Shown: positions 11,787-23,721 of the stretch, piece by piece | Position numbering within the stretch: the first letter of the stretch is position 1 | Layout: each line of letters starts with the position of its first letter | Assembly: GCA_918026815.1 (NCBI GenBank) | Contig: CAKJVC010000006.1 | Coordinates: 620,001 to 684,000 of the forward strand | Reading direction: 5' to 3' | DNA length: 64,000 nt | Origin: Chalara sp. BL73 | Lineage: Eukaryota > Ascomycota > Leotiomycetes > Helotiales | The notes under the pieces: generated by a model | What the model was told of the DNA's origin: nothing | Database searches by the model: none | What the model saw: the letters and a program-made list of their open reading frames with translations, nothing else | Position numbers and translations under genes: made by a program

Positions 11787-14261
11787 TTAGACCATGACCG
11801 CCTCTCTGACTTTCCTCCTCCCAAAAACGGTTGCTTTCCTCTTCACCATGCTGGCCTCTCCGTTTGCAGCGGCACGTTCCTCAGCGTACCCTCTTCTCCT
11901 CTCCGCTCTCCTGACCTCGATCTTCTCTTGGCTCAGCCCACCAAAACCACCTCGCCGCCGATAACAGGACTCCATAACTAGATTGGCATCTAATAACCGC
12001 CTTGGTATCGTCTGCACAACCTGAAATATTTCCATGGGGTCAGTCACCGCCTTGATCTCTGTTTCCCCAAGCTTGAAGATGGTGAGTGCAATTCGGAAAA
12101 GGGTCTTGGAGCCTTCATAGAAGAAGGAATCCCAGACACGAAGTACCACTTCGATAGGTAGAGTACCAATGAAGCAAGACATGAACCAGGCAGTGGTGCA
12201 GAGCGTGATCGGTGGAAGCCGCATGGAGACTTTGGGATCTGATGGCGAACCATCGAGCTCGCCACCTATCTTAGCCCAAACGGAGGGCATTGTTTCTTTG
12301 ATGGACATCATGAGAACACCAAGATCCACATTAGCTCCTTCGAGGTTCACCTCGTGCGTTCCAGGGAGATAGACCCGTGTGATTATGTTTAGCATCCAAA
12401 AGGACTTTTCTTCATCCATGAAAAGTAGAAGCAGGCCGGCAAGAAAGTTAAGGGATTGGCAATAACCAATTCGAGGGTTATAAATGGCAAATGCTTGTAA
12501 TACGCGCCGTAATGATTGTAATATGGGGGTTTCGGGTTCCGGGACATCTGGACCACTAGGTGAAACTATGGGATCATGCTTGAAGCGGACATTATCTGGA
12601 AATGTTCGGTGCAGGTCACGCTCGATAATCTCGTCATCTGTTTCGGAAACCTCTCCAGCTGCTGCTTTCTCTGTAAGCTCGTCGTAAACACCATAGTGCT
12701 TCGAGAGCATGGCTGGGCCGCCAGCATAATAGAACCATGCATCTCCTCGCCAATCCGGTGGAATTCCCTTCCTCACAAATCGCTTTATCTTTGCCGATTT
12801 TGGTGGAAATCGGTTGGGATGATCCGTCATGAGGCCGTTCTCTTTCAGTAGTGCCACCCACTTCTTCCGCCTGCGACTTAGATATTCGGTATATGGACCG
12901 TTCCAGGCATCATACTGCTCGAGCGAAATGTGCTGGTTCTTCTTGCGGAAGCCATATCGATCTCTTGTGGCGTCAAATTCTAAGTCAACACGCCCTGCTC
13001 CAGTCATGGGCCTACTGGCAGCTGGCCGTCGATCAAAGTACGCATCTTGATTCTGTAGCCCTTGTGGGGATATTGGGGTTGCTTCTGCACTCGACTCCAT
13101 AGCACTGTTTATACTGCTGTTTTGAAAGATCGCTGCGGAATCTCGGATCGTGATATTTGATCCAGGCACCATCAGAGTATCATTAATTGCCTCGCACAGC
13201 GCTGATATCCTCAATTGCTCCGAGTTTGCGGTCGTAGGCCGCGTATCGTCTACTCCCGAATCCGTGAAACCTCCCTCGTACATCCCCAATAGATCATCCA
13301 CACTCATTCCCTCATCCTTACCAAATACTGACGTGGCGGAGCTGCTCTTCGTCAGCACGCTGCTCCTTTCCGTTCCACTCGTGCCGAGAAAACTTGAATT
13401 CGTGGTTAAGGCGGAGCGAAAGCTCGCGCGCACCTCTTCATCATCGAAACCAGCTGGCCGAGCGATGGGTTCCCTACGGTGTGCAGAGTAATTACTATCT
13501 GGTCTTGACATGCCTCGATCAGGGCGGTATGCTGAGCTATTAAGATTTCGTTGGCGAGTGTATATTGATTCTGCGGCGTGGTAGTCTGGAATCGAATTAG
13601 AAGGGCGTAGAGGAATGGGGACCGAGTAATTGATGGATTGCACAGAAGACGTCGATAACCCACGATCCCGCGCAACGCTGTCATACGTGGGTGTGCGCTC
13701 TTCGTCATGAGAATGCAACGGGAATGTGGGATGGAGAGGTTTGGGTGACTCGTTCCTCCGTCGTAAACTTGGTTGGCGAGGACGCGAGAAGTTCTCTAGA
13801 ATTGAATCTGGGGTTTGTCTGCCATCAGACGATTGAGACCGGTGGCCATTATTTAGGGCCCGTAGCCGTGAAGCCTCTGATGGCCTTTTCCTTATGCTTT
13901 GTTGGAGTTGTGGCGGAGAAGTGAAGGATCGTGGCGGCTCGTGCGAAGGAGGATGATGCGAGGTTTGTGGTCGCCTCGACTGACGGTGTAGCAAGGAGTC
14001 TTTTCTTTGGGGCAATTGGGCAGAAGACTTGGAGGAAATTGATGACGATGAGGTGGGCGAAGGCAGAGGAGAACTTGCAGCATGGTCATTCGAGCTGGAT
14101 GGAGGAGGAGAACTGGAGGTAGTTGGGTTGGCGGTTTGAGGACGAGTAGTTGGGTGATTGAGACTGTACTTCCTGCTTCGAGGCCGCTGAATTTGAGCAT
14201 CAGAATGATGATCCAGCAATGGCATGGCCGGTGCAATGCTCATGCCATTGACCACATCCAT
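11787..14261 (-). CDS. TBC-domain Rab GTPase-activating protein (Msb3/Gyp3-like)
   Basis: This protein accelerates GTP hydrolysis on Rab GTPases. Its closest wording is to yeast Msb3/Msb4, which act on Sec4-type Rabs at polarised exocytosis sites. The frame is intronless from the first ATG at 14261 (824 residues). The N-terminal half (about 1-470) is Ser/Pro/Arg-rich and probably disordered. The TBC domain is about residues 495-760. It contains the arginine-finger motif IPPDWRGDAW (Arg near 503), the FPDN block, the glutamine-finger motif IGYCQSLNFLAGLLLLFMDE (Gln near 596), and PPITLCTTAWFMSCF with LPIEVVLRVWDSFFYEGSK. It ends in a basic tail. The same frame stays open upstream to 14453, with protein-like sequence but no ATG, so an additional 5' exon may supply a longer N-terminus. 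Confidence 0.85.
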   Translation of the reverse strand: MDVVNGMSIAPAMPLLDHHSDAQIQRPRSRKYSLNHPTTRPQTANPTTSSSPPPSSSNDHAASSPLPSPTSSSSISSKSSAQLPQRKDSLLHRQSRRPQTSHHPPSHEPPRSFTSPPQLQQSIRKRPSEASRLRALNNGHRSQSSDGRQTPDSILENFSRPRQPSLRRRNESPKPLHPTFPLHSHDEERTPTYDSVARDRGLSTSSVQSINYSVPIPLRPSNSIPDYHAAESIYTRQRNLNSSAYRPDRGMSRPDSNYSAHRREPIARPAGFDDEEVRASFRSALTTNSSFLGTSGTERSSVLTKSSSATSVFGKDEGMSVDDLLGMYEGGFTDSGVDDTRPTTANSEQLRISALCEAINDTLMVPGSNITIRDSAAIFQNSSINSAMESSAEATPISPQGLQNQDAYFDRRPAASRPMTGAGRVDLEFDATRDRYGFRKKNQHISLEQYDAWNGPYTEYLSRRRKKWVALLKENGLMTDHPNRFPPKSAKIKRFVRKGIPPDWRGDAWFYYAGGPAMLSKHYGVYDELTEKAAAGEVSETDDEIIERDLHRTFPDNVRFKHDPIVSPSGPDVPEPETPILQSLRRVLQAFAIYNPRIGYCQSLNFLAGLLLLFMDEEKSFWMLNIITRVYLPGTHEVNLEGANVDLGVLMMSIKETMPSVWAKIGGELDGSPSDPKVSMRLPPITLCTTAWFMSCFIGTLPIEVVLRVWDSFFYEGSKTLFRIALTIFKLGETEIKAVTDPMEIFQVVQTIPRRLLDANLVMESCYRRRGGFGGLSQEKIEVRRAERRRGYAEERAAANGEASMVKRKATVFGRRKVREAVMV

Positions 14262-16213
14262 GGCCGCTGCCTTCCAGTCTTCTTGCTGCCCGTCCGTTGC
14301 CAGCTCTGGGACTCTGATTCTGAGGGGGGGATTTCTTTCTTTGATTGCTTTTGTCTTTTGAGGAGGTTGACTGAGTCGAGTTTCGCGTACCCCGGCCGAC
14401 TGCCACTCGTGCCCCTGCAGGGCCTGGAGTCGGGGGTCTTTTTGCAGGGTCAATCAGTGAATCCGTTCACCCTGATGATGCGGAACAGTAAATTTACTGG
14501 CAACTAATTATGCCTACAGAAAGAACAAACAAATGTGCAGTAGTCGGTCTCTCGGCGTCCTCTCCTGTCCATCCAAGCTACCGGTATCAAGCTATCCTTC
14601 AGCCCAGACACCCAAAAAGCAAAACAGCAACTCTCAAGAATTGGAAACACAAATGGCTGTTGCCAATCATTGCCAGGCACTTTGGTGCATTCACTTCACA
14701 AAGGGTCATTCAGCAGGTCATTTTCATCGAACCGCAACCAGGAACATCCCATCGCCGGGCTGCGAGTCTCGACTTAGTTTGTAGTGCATTGCGATGGAGC
14801 GCAGTCTAGGGTAGCGTACTGTACTTACAGTAGTTGTGTCGTGCTGGCAGGGACCGGGATAAAATGGAGGGAGTCCGGTCAGTATACAATAGCATAGTAT
14901 ACTCCAGTGCTGCTTGCACCTGCCCTGTGGCACGAGTACTAGCAACTCGATGTTTGCTCCTCTAACCTTGCTCTAGTGATAGTTGTGGATGTTCCTTGGG
15001 CACCCTGAATATGGCTGAACTCGTCACTAATGATCTCTACCGTAGAATGTCCCATGTGTCGCCATCTATCCGACACCCTCTAATGAATACCATTCTTTGT
15101 CTGCCGGTTACAGTATCATACATTACATAAACTCTCATCTTAAATTTATATATATATATCTTTTCCATTGCCTCATTCCTGTTCAACGGTCTTCTCATCC
15201 TATAAGCCAGCGTAAATCACCCCCTGACGTCCGCTTGGACAATCAAGGAACCAATGCTTCAAAAACCCCCCAATCAGAGTTCATGATCAAGCATATTCAT
15301 TTGAACTTCGTTCGAATCATGCACCGTGCAGTAGGTTCCTTTTCAGCGTCTGGCCTTGGTCAAGTTGGGGGCCCGGAAAGCCTGGAAGGATGAGGCTCAA
15401 GACAATCCATCACCCGCCTCGCATCCCTTTCCCATACTCCCTTGATCCAAACACCAATCAATTATGGACAACACCATCTTCGCAAAGTGCCTGAAATATC
15501 CTGCATAATCTTGCGGTACTTCTGTAAACTATCAGCTTAATTACTTTGGCTCCTTCGTCAAATTCCTTCTATACGCTTTGGTCCAAAAATTTCTATTTCC
15601 ATCGGGAAAGATCTGTGCACAACACCTTGCAGAGGAATTAGATGAGATATGATGTCAGATGGGTCATAGAGTCGATTTCCACCCAAATGAGACTTGTGTC
15701 ACGCTTGCTTCGACCTGAGACGAGGGTGCCCTGGATCACAGTCTGCATGCGATTTGACTCGTCCTCTGGCACTGGCGCTCAACATTGTGTAAGTCGATAT
15801 TCATTTCTGCTAGGTCACGTAGAGCTCGTAGGTACAAAACCGCGCTAGCTCAATATCCATATCAATCGTGCTGATGGGCGGGTTTCCTAAGGTACTCAAA
15901 TACAACACGTCATTTGGTACTAGAGGTAGATCATGTTTATGGCTGAGAACTAAAGATAAAGTTGTCAAGGGAGACTGAAAGAATGAGTTGTATTGCGAAG
16001 TCAAATTGCCATCCATGTTGGTTCTCCAATCTGGGCAAGAAAATCAAAAATGTCAGAGACTGGACTGCCATTCCCTGATCCATGACGAGTGAAAGACGAT
16101 CGAAAACCCGTCCCAACATCTCTATGCCTGCCATAACGCCGTCTTGGTACATACATAAAATCATTGCTCTTTGCTCCCTTTACTTTGCCAACCAATTATT
16201 CTCATGATATGTG
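14262..16213. other. Intergenic region between RabGAP and E2 gene
   Basis: The first 190 bases (14262-14453) continue the RabGAP frame without an ATG and may be coding. The rest shows no supported gene. AT-rich runs lie around 15150, and the E2 gene's 3' untranslated region should lie just below 16214. Confidence 0.4.
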
Positions 16214-16785
16214 CTACTTCAAACCCCACCAGCTTGTAGCATGCTGCTTAGTAGCTGCCTTTGCCGTCTTATCAAAACCTGCACGATCATTCTTATACTG
16301 CTCCGCGATGCTTGTTTCCACTGCGTCGTCTGGCACCGGCTCGCGCAGCAGGTCCTGCACCGCAACCAACGCTCCGGAGATCATGCAAGCAGGCTTCCAT
16401 TGATCAGGCTTCAGGATGCCGATGCACATGCTACCCTTCTCATCGTTGGTGATGTTAGGGTGGTAGATGCGGGTCTTGAAGTTGACGACTGGCGCCTTGA
16501 AGGGATATTCTTTGGGGAGGCTTAGTTGGAGCTTGTATTTGCCGCCCTAAAGGTCTGTTAGTAGTGCTTAGAACCAAGGAAAAGGGGGCTTCACAGCATA
16601 TGGTGTGTCTTTTGGGCCTTCAAGAACAACATCCCAGAGATGGAGATCGGACTCGCTGACTAGACTAACTTTGATACCCGAAGGAGGGGACTGGCTGAGC
16701 TCCGCAAATTCCTGCTCGCAACCCCAGGTTAATATATTGCATAATCTAAGCCTACAGGACTCACCTTGGCGATTCTCTTCGACAT
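16214..16785 (-). CDS. Ubiquitin-conjugating enzyme E2 (Ubc14-like)
   Basis: This is an E2 enzyme that carries ubiquitin as a thioester and passes it to substrates with an E3 ligase. Exons: 16765-16785, 16595-16711 and 16214-16546 (471 nt, 156 residues). The product begins MSKRIAKEFAELSQSPPSGI, a typical E2 first helix. The beta sheet and PF..P segment (KEYPFKAPVVNFKTRIYHPN) lead to the HPN motif at 75-77 and the catalytic Cys at 87 (GSMCIGILKPDQW). The following helix ends REPVPDDAVETSIAEQYKND. The C-terminal wording (SIAEQYKNDRAGFDKTAK) resembles S. pombe Ubc14 more than Ubc4. Both introns are short (53 and 48 nt) with GT/AG ends. The exact orthologue is not certain. Confidence 0.88.
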
Positions 16786-17944
16786 TGTGTATTCAGGTCT
16801 ATGTCGTTCTGATATGGCGTAGTGGGGTAGGTCTGCCAGGTGGGGTTTTGGCTATATCAGCGGAAGTGTTGCGCGCTAAGGTAAGGTATAATATGTAGAT
16901 TCTGCAGATACCAATTCCCGGGTACCTCCTATATACGAGGAAGAGATTTAAGTTGATTAAGAATAGGAGTTGGAAAAAGGCAGATTTTGAAACCTTTCGT
17001 CACAGGCACCTAGCCAGCTAACTCGCTTCTGCCGAGCTCCCAGCCCCGCAATGCGCTAATCTTGGTTTGGACGAGATAGAGGGGTAACGCCTAGAATGGT
17101 AATGAATCAACAAGTATGATCTTTATTATTGCCTCAATATTCACTAGGTAGACACTAAGCCGACTGACTAGTCCTCACTGTATATCTGGGGTGCATCTTG
17201 GGTAAACTGTAATGTGATGCTTATAGTGGGTTGACTGGATACAATAGGGGACAAAAGCTGAGATACGATAATCTCATAGTCACGGCGACATGAAAGAGTA
17301 CAATCAAAGTGAGGTGGCCGAATCTCTCAATTATTTCGCCCTGACGCAGGCCTAGCTTATCCGTGATCCAACTAGCGGATCCAGGGTATCAAATTTCATC
17401 ACAGATTCCATCCCATACCTTTCCGGACAATCCCTAGACAGTAGTAGTACCATACATCCCAATAGAAAAAGAGATTTGATTGTGGTGGTCGTAGACCAAG
17501 TGGTGAGTCCGTCTATCCAAATCGCACGCAATCTGTTTATGTGGTTAGCTCGGCGTCTGGAGCGAGCGGCATGGGGGGAGCGTACCTAATGATAAACTCG
17601 CTCAAATAAGCAACGCAAAAGTCAGATTTCCTTCCGTTCCATAAAACAACAAAGCCTGCCAAAGTATGAACGATCAGTCTCCTGCACGAAGGGCTATGAC
17701 GAATGGGAACATACAGGGGGTATTAGAAAGTTATAGAGGAGATGAGTCTCAGTCATCAAAAAGGCGGCCAACCTCGTATGTGCGAAGTGGAGAATTGTGC
17801 TTGCCAACCTCCATGGTTCCAATCTGATGGAGATTTGACATAACCTCAAACAAAACATAACTCCATGCTAGTACCTGATGTTACATGTTCAACCTTAGAT
17901 AGTTTGCGGGGAATGAGCATTGCTATCAAGTCAGTATATCTTCG
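16786..17944. other. Intergenic region between E2 and BTB genes
   Basis: Both neighbours are on the minus strand, so this 1.2 kb holds the E2 promoter (just above 16785) and the BTB gene's 3' region. No protein-coding frame or repeat is supported. Confidence 0.45.
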
Positions 17945-18870
17945 TTATCCGTACTCCGGAGGCAAAACATACCCTATATCCACAATATCATCAACATGAT
18001 TGCACAATGCCACAAACAGGTCAAAGAAAAGCTTCCCACCACTCTCCATTTCCATCTGCATGGTACCACTCCGCTTAAATGTCTTGCGACATCTGATAAT
18101 CAGGGCGAGATAATGAGCGCGGAGCCGTGAGTCCGAGTCTGGCGTGTTGTCATACGCATACCGCGCTGAACGGAGGATGGTTGCGACCTCGATGCCGCTC
18201 TGCAGACCTTGCTTCCGAAGCGCAAGGCGCTTGAGCTCTTCAAGTCCGTACTTCTCAGCCGCGCAGTATATGACGGTGTCCTTGAGCAGGTGCTCGCCCA
18301 CGCTAGATATATAGCTTGTAGCCTCGACGGAGCCGCGACCACCTGGGTTTTCGGGGTTTGGAGACTTCACTGCGTCTTCGAGTTCCCAAGAGTTTCGGCG
18401 TTTGTTGTGCAACAAACGGGGGTAGTAATCGCCCTTCTGCGTTGGGTGGTTAGCATGTTCGTCACGCTCAATATGGCAAGTATGATCCTTACGTATAGGT
18501 ACTCCAGAACACAGCTGAATATCTCCGGTTCTTCATCCGGAAGATCGATTCTCCTACTCGGCGCATCGGATCTGAACTGGGTACGACAAGCTGCCGCAAA
18601 GTACGGGCTCGCCGCCAATACATCCTCATGCGCCGCAAACAGTCGTCCTTCCTTACCCACGGTAAAGGTAACAATGGGCGAGGTCAGATGGCCAGTTTCC
18701 AACGAGCTCCGGCCCAGCGCAGGCTGACTGCGAGAACCAACGGAGCCCACGGGAGGGCTTCTCTGCTCGAACGACTGCTGCACTTTCGCCAACTTCGCGG
18801 GGTCGCGATACGACTTCTTCAACTTGACAACCTTCTCCACCCGGTCCTGAGAGCGAAACGAGCGAAACAT
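17945..18870 (-). CDS. BTB/POZ-domain protein
   Basis: BTB domains mediate dimerisation, often as substrate adaptors for Cul3 ubiquitin ligases; the partner here is unknown. Exons 18493-18870 and 17945-18436 join in phase (870 nt, 289 residues). The BTB domain covers about residues 64-135: SPIVTFTVGKEGRLFAAHED, then VLAASPYFAAACRTQF, then IDLPDEEPEIFSCVLEYLYK at the splice junction, then GDYYPR. The downstream part (VIYCAAEKYGLEELKRLALR, then a helical C-terminus) resembles the BACK-like region of fungal BTB proteins. The 56-nt intron begins GTAAGG and ends ACGCAG. A GTATGT in the last codons could be another donor, so the final eight residues are less certain. Confidence 0.8.
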
Positions 18871-20044
18871 GATTGTGTGGTTCCTAGATTTTTCGGCAGA
18901 TACGCTTTTGTAGTATGCAAAAGGGATTGCGATGTGTGACTAGGTTTTGGATTGACAGTTGTTGATATCTTATACCCCTCCTCCCGCGAAGAGAATTTGA
19001 ACGAGTGACGAAATGAGCGTGAATCTCAACCTCCCACCTTACCTATTGGTGATGATGGCAAAGTCAGCGGTATGTACTTTGATGCCTAACCATATCGAGT
19101 ATGCCATATGGCCGTGACTGCAAGTAGAGAGAGAGAAGAGCAGTGTGCACCGACCAATAATAACACGGGCGCAAGCGGCGATGGGTGCCTGGTGGGGAAG
19201 TATTTACATGACTTACTTGACTGACGCACAATAAAAGGATTGACAGGGTCCAGGAAGCCAAATCACTATCCTCTCTTCAATTGAAAATTAAAGAAAGACT
19301 AGAGAAGTTGCTTGGTGTGTTGTTTGCGACCCGAATGGTGTGGTGAGGGAGAAGGAAACAGAAAGAATGAGCATCGCGACACGGAAGATAACCTGTGTAC
19401 GTTAGGCAGGGATCACATGATGCGAATTAGGCGCCTCCCATTGGCGGCAGCTAGCCACATTGCATATAAGGTGTATTAATTGATGTGTGCTGTGGTGCTT
19501 GTAATTCGTCTACCATATGTTCAGGGCAGAGATGCGTCACGGTTGATGCCTGCCAGGGTGTGGATTGTGTTGCTGTGGTGGGAGACGTGGGAGGTTGAGG
19601 CGGAGCAGGCAAATCAGAGCCACCCGTCCCTGGGACACATCACACATGCATGGCAGCTGCATGGGGGAACGCTTGGGAGTTGCGGCTGCAAGTCACGACA
19701 AACGTCCTCAGGAGTCGATGGCCTTCCATGAGATGAAGCTGTGAACCAGAGATACTTAACTTGGTCAGATTAGACGCCTCTCAGTAAGTGACACGACAGT
19801 GTATTGATAACATGCACAGATCAGGTCACGAGTCCCAGAGAGGCCAGGGGAGCGTCCGCGAATGAAGTCGTGCCTTAGACACCTTCCCTCTCATTAAGAA
19901 GTACAATCTATCGGATAAGGATGCCCAAGTACCGGTGTAAAAGGATACCTCATCAACCAGTTCCATGCTTCACTAATAACGTAGTGTTATAGGTCTGACA
20001 TAGAGGAAACCATCACAGCCTAATCAAATAATACCCTTTTCGGT
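18871..20044. other. Intergenic region with no supported gene
   Basis: This is the promoter side of the BTB gene (start at 18870) and the 3' side of the membrane-protein gene ending at 20045. Short frames at 19064-19261 and 19480-19731 have no recognisable content. Confidence 0.45.
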
Positions 20045-21304
20045 CTAGTCATGCTTCTCACTCTGCGTGTACAAAGCTGCTTCCTCGTACGGTAGCTCCC
20101 GCTGGCCCGTCTTCCAGAGAAATAGCTCTTCAATCGCTTCCATGATCAATGCGCTGGTAATCGTTGCTTCTCTCCTGGCACTTACTGCAGAGTACCTCGC
20201 GAAAACGGGTGAGGAAATGAATAACCGTAAGGGCTACACTAGTCAGCTCGTGTTTCGAGGAAGATTTGCCGCACGCACATGCTTGACCCAATGCAATGAA
20301 GATGACAATCGCAGTGATAACATACTCCCAGCCCACCAATCTATGATCGAACATGTAGTAGGTGAATCGACCAACAGTGTATCTCCCAATAAACGCCCAT
20401 CCCACGTAGACGAGTGACACCACAATTAAACCGTTGACATGAGCCCAGATTGGCTGTGCTTCGGTCAGCCGCGGCACAAATTCTTTAAGGAGACAGAAAG
20501 GGATAAGAGTTAGATCGAAGACTTACATATTGACGGGTGATACTGCTCAGGAAGAACACCTCAATGACCGCAAGGAGGACATTGATACCATACTTGTGCA
20601 GGAGATAAAATCCAGTCTGCCAACCGTGTTGGAAGGTCTCACCAGCTTGCGCTCATGTCAGTAATCCTCAAACGCAGTATCTTATGGAACAACTACCTGG
20701 GATTAACGTCTTCTTCTGTGGTACCAGGATTGCCCAATAGATGAAGGTGACTACGAATGGGTAGGTTACGGTTGATGTATGAAAGATGCTGAAAAAGATA
20801 CGGTTGTTAGTGCAACAACCCCTAGTGTTCTGATGTGGTGGAGAAAAGAATCGCTGTAGACGATCCCCTGGCGAGCCATCATCTGGTCGTTCATGTTCAG
20901 GGTAATAGAGATGCATAAAAGTCCAGATCTGTGAAAGTAGACCATCAGCGTGAGGATTAATTTGTTCCCATGAATCCAGACCTACAGCTGCTATGATCGA
21001 GTATATGACTTGGAACAGCCAGCTAAAGTTTGCAAAGTCGAAGAAAACCAGCGCGCCAAAGCGCAAGTAGTCTACTTCAAAGTGAACTATGGAAATGAGG
21101 CTAGAAATCGAGTATATGGCGATCGCAAGGCGAAGTATGACTAACGTCTTTTGACCAATGCTTATCCATGGAGAATGACAAATCCGAGAGAAGATGGGCT
21201 AATTAGCTTGTCAGATCCGAGCACAAGAAGAGGTTTCTGCCAGCTCTTACATGATCATCCTTCTTTTGGATGTCCTTTGGTAGTAGCGAGGTCGAGGAGG
21301 ACAT
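20045..21304 (-). CDS. Multi-pass membrane protein, FAR-17a/AIG1-like
   Basis: This is a predicted endomembrane protein; relatives in animals (AIG1/ADTRP) hydrolyse fatty-acid esters of hydroxy fatty acids, but the fungal role is unknown. Exons: 21251-21304, 20986-21198, 20697-20928, 20527-20645, 20279-20453 and 20045-20184 (933 nt, 310 residues). Hydrophobic helices are seen in LVILRLAIAIYSISSLISIV, FFDFANFSWLFQVIYSIIAA, TYPFVVTFIYWAILV, GINVLLAVIEVFFLSS, WAHVNGLIVVSLVYVGWAFI and YVITAIVIFIALGQ. The order and spacing match fungal FAR-17a-type proteins. The C-terminal exon (REATITSALIMEAIEELFLW) is recovered only by splicing 20185-20278. Exon 3 contains an unusually long hydrophilic loop that may hide a further in-frame 66-nt intron with a GC donor. 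The family call is moderate. Confidence 0.65.
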
Positions 21305-22540
21305 AGCGTAAGGAAGGCTTATAGGACGACTCTGAGGATACAGTGCTAAACTGCTTTCCCTCAGAACTTGTTAGTCTGGAAAGCACGTACAGCGGCGAAT
21401 GAGGTTGGAACAAAGACAAATTGGTGAAGTTCCTTACGAGGGTGATGATAGGAAACCGACGTACCTTTATACAAATCCCGATGCAACCCCCGACGACACC
21501 AAAAGGTCGCGTGTTCTCACTGGTTGGTGTGATAGATAGCAGGTGTGAGACAATGTTACCGTAGATGGGACGGTGAAGTGTCCGCAGGTAGTGTTATCGA
21601 CAGTTGAAGATTTTGAACGTTGCGTGGCAAGGGCAAGAAGCTGGCTGTTGAAGGGATGGGATAATTTGGGAGGAGGAGAAAGACTTGAAGGAAGAAATGG
21701 AAAGGAAATGAGGTAAAGGGGACTTGCCTTCCCATGCCGGGTATATGATGCTCATGGTAGAAAGAACCTCGATGCCAGTGTTGAGCAGGAGCGATAGAGG
21801 CCGGGGCCTTTACTTTATGGCAAGATAGAGTATTCATAACCACAGCAGCTTTATGTAGAGCATATAAAACACCGAAGACATACAATCATGACCGCATGGT
21901 CACCAAGTCCTTCTTAGATTCTGGTGAGACTCCACAGAAGAAATAGATCAAGATAATCCTAGCCTTTCCTTGTCAGACTCTTTCTTTTGAGGGTACAATT
22001 ATCATAGCCTCCTGGACCGGAAACACAATAGAGGAAAGCAATACCATAAAGGATGGAAGTTGACGTTGATGTAAGTGTTCATTGTATCCTTTCTTATTAT
22101 TAACCTTATTACATGTGAAATAAAAATCTAGTGAATGCTGAAAAGATGATGACATAATTAATCCTGTCCAACTCTCCTGGGCAACGATAGTGGAACAATA
22201 AGTCTAGTACCATTTGCTCCATAGCCCCTGCATTCAGGCTCTTGAGCGTCTGGTTGGGGGCTTCTTCAGGGCAGATCGGTTAACCTTAAGTAGCCTACGG
22301 AGAGCCCCAACACAGACGACAAAACAGCCACCTTGCAACTCGCGCGTGCCCGCGTCTAATGCACCCAAGAACTATTATCGTGTCCACAACTTCAACACAG
22401 AAGGAAAAACAGAGCATATCAGAATACCTCTCTGTTCATCCGCCACATACACGTACACGAATACATACCCATAAAATTACATACGTATACCTCATCCTGC
22501 CAGCCTGTACCTTTTCCGAACGAAAACTGCAACAACAATC
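21305..22540. other. Divergent intergenic region upstream of SEC11
   Basis: The membrane-protein gene starts at 21304 (-) and SEC11 at 22541 (+), so two promoters share this 1.2 kb. The last 150 bases contain CA-rich sequence typical of a leader. No other gene is supported. Confidence 0.45.
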
Positions 22541-23127
22541 ATGCTCTCGGCCCTCCAGAATCCTCGGCAAGCTGCCGCCCAAATCCTCAACTTCGCCCTC
22601 GTCCTCTCCACCGCGTTCATGATGTGGAAGGGCATCTCTGTCGTTGCAGATTCGCCCTCACCAATCGTCGTCGTCCTCTCCGGCTCCATGGAGCCGGCTT
22701 TCCAGCGTGGAGATCTCCTGTTCCTATGGAACCGCAACCTGGTCGAAGAAACAAAGGTTGGTGAGATTGTGGTATATAATGTTAAAGGCAAGGACATCCC
22801 AATTGTGCACCGGGTGGTAAGGAAATTTGGTCAAGGGTGAGTTCATGCTGTGCTGGCCAAATTGTGCCGTCGTTGGATAGGATCGAGGATTAATTGCGCA
22901 ACAGACCAAAAGCACAGCTTCTGACAAAGGGTGACAACAATCTTTCCGATGATACCGAATTATATGCCCGCGGCCAGGATTACCTAGTGAGAGAGGATAT
23001 TATTGGCAGTGTAGTCGGATACATTCCGTTTGTGGGCTATGTGACTATTCTTCTGAGTGAGCATCCGTGGTTGAAGACTGTAATGCTGGGTATAATGGGT
23101 TTGGTGGTAGTCCTACAGCGGGAATAA
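22541..23127 (+). CDS. SEC11: Signal peptidase complex catalytic subunit SEC11
   Basis: This is the ER membrane protease that removes signal peptides from proteins entering the secretory pathway. Exons 22541-22836 and 22905-23127 (519 nt, 172 residues); yeast Sec11 has 167. An N-terminal membrane anchor (about 16-36) precedes the catalytic serine in [15 protein letters not shown] (Ser49). The catalytic His is in VHRVV (His90), and the aspartate region is KGDNNLSDD (about 108-115). The C-terminal segment [15 protein letters not shown] contains the family box E-like sequence, followed by a hydrophobic tail. The 68-nt intron falls at a glycine codon between box D strands (GTGAGT...CAACAG). This is a Ser-His-Asp enzyme of the ER type, not the bacterial Ser-Lys type. 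Confidence 0.95.
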
Positions 23128-23721
23128 CGAGTATAAAGCGTATGAATGCACGGCATGGCGTTTGGGATGGATACCCGGAGTGTATTATACGGCAGAAGAG
23201 TACTTACATAGCAAAAGCATTGCGGGTTTAGACAGATGCTGTACTTGAGTCCATGTTTGCTGGCTTTCCTTGTTCCTTTTGTGAATGAGCATATGGTGGT
23301 CTACAGGCTGTCCTAGAGCCTATAAGTGAAGTTATTGATAATTTGGACGATACGGTGAAATATGCTGTGAAAGTTCACAAAGCATGTTTAACAGGTTCTA
23401 TGGCCTAACCTGTGCTGGACTGTTGTTATCTGCAGATGTTTTGGGGGATCCTTGATGGAATAAATTCAATGAGCTCGATGCTTGCGTTGCTGGTATCATG
23501 TTGTATATGTTATGAAGTGTCTATGTTGTAGTACTCTTCGCTGCCTTAGATTGCACAAACTGGCGTTGCAAGAGCATCACGTCTTAATCCTAAATCTATA
23601 CCGTAACATTTGGAGAGAAGTTGCTGGCATTGAATTTGTTATTTCTGGGGCATTTCCTAAAGTAGAGACAATAACTTGACTTGTTGCCATGTCTGGGGCG
23701 ACTGGCAATATTTCCACCGCA
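23128..23721. other. Convergent intergenic region SEC11 / GST
   Basis: SEC11 (+) and the GST gene (-) converge here, so this should hold the two 3' untranslated regions. No coding or repeat signal is seen. Confidence 0.5.

Noticed and set aside
13406..14236. Overlapping minus- and plus-strand frames of 60-140 codons
   Set aside because: They lie over the low-complexity Ser/Pro/Arg-rich half of the RabGAP gene and are shadows of it.
18209..18727. 172-codon plus-strand frame
   Set aside because: It is antisense to the BTB gene, whose frame and splice junction are well supported.
20067..20417. 116-codon plus-strand frame
   Set aside because: It is antisense to the last two exons of the FAR-17a-like gene.
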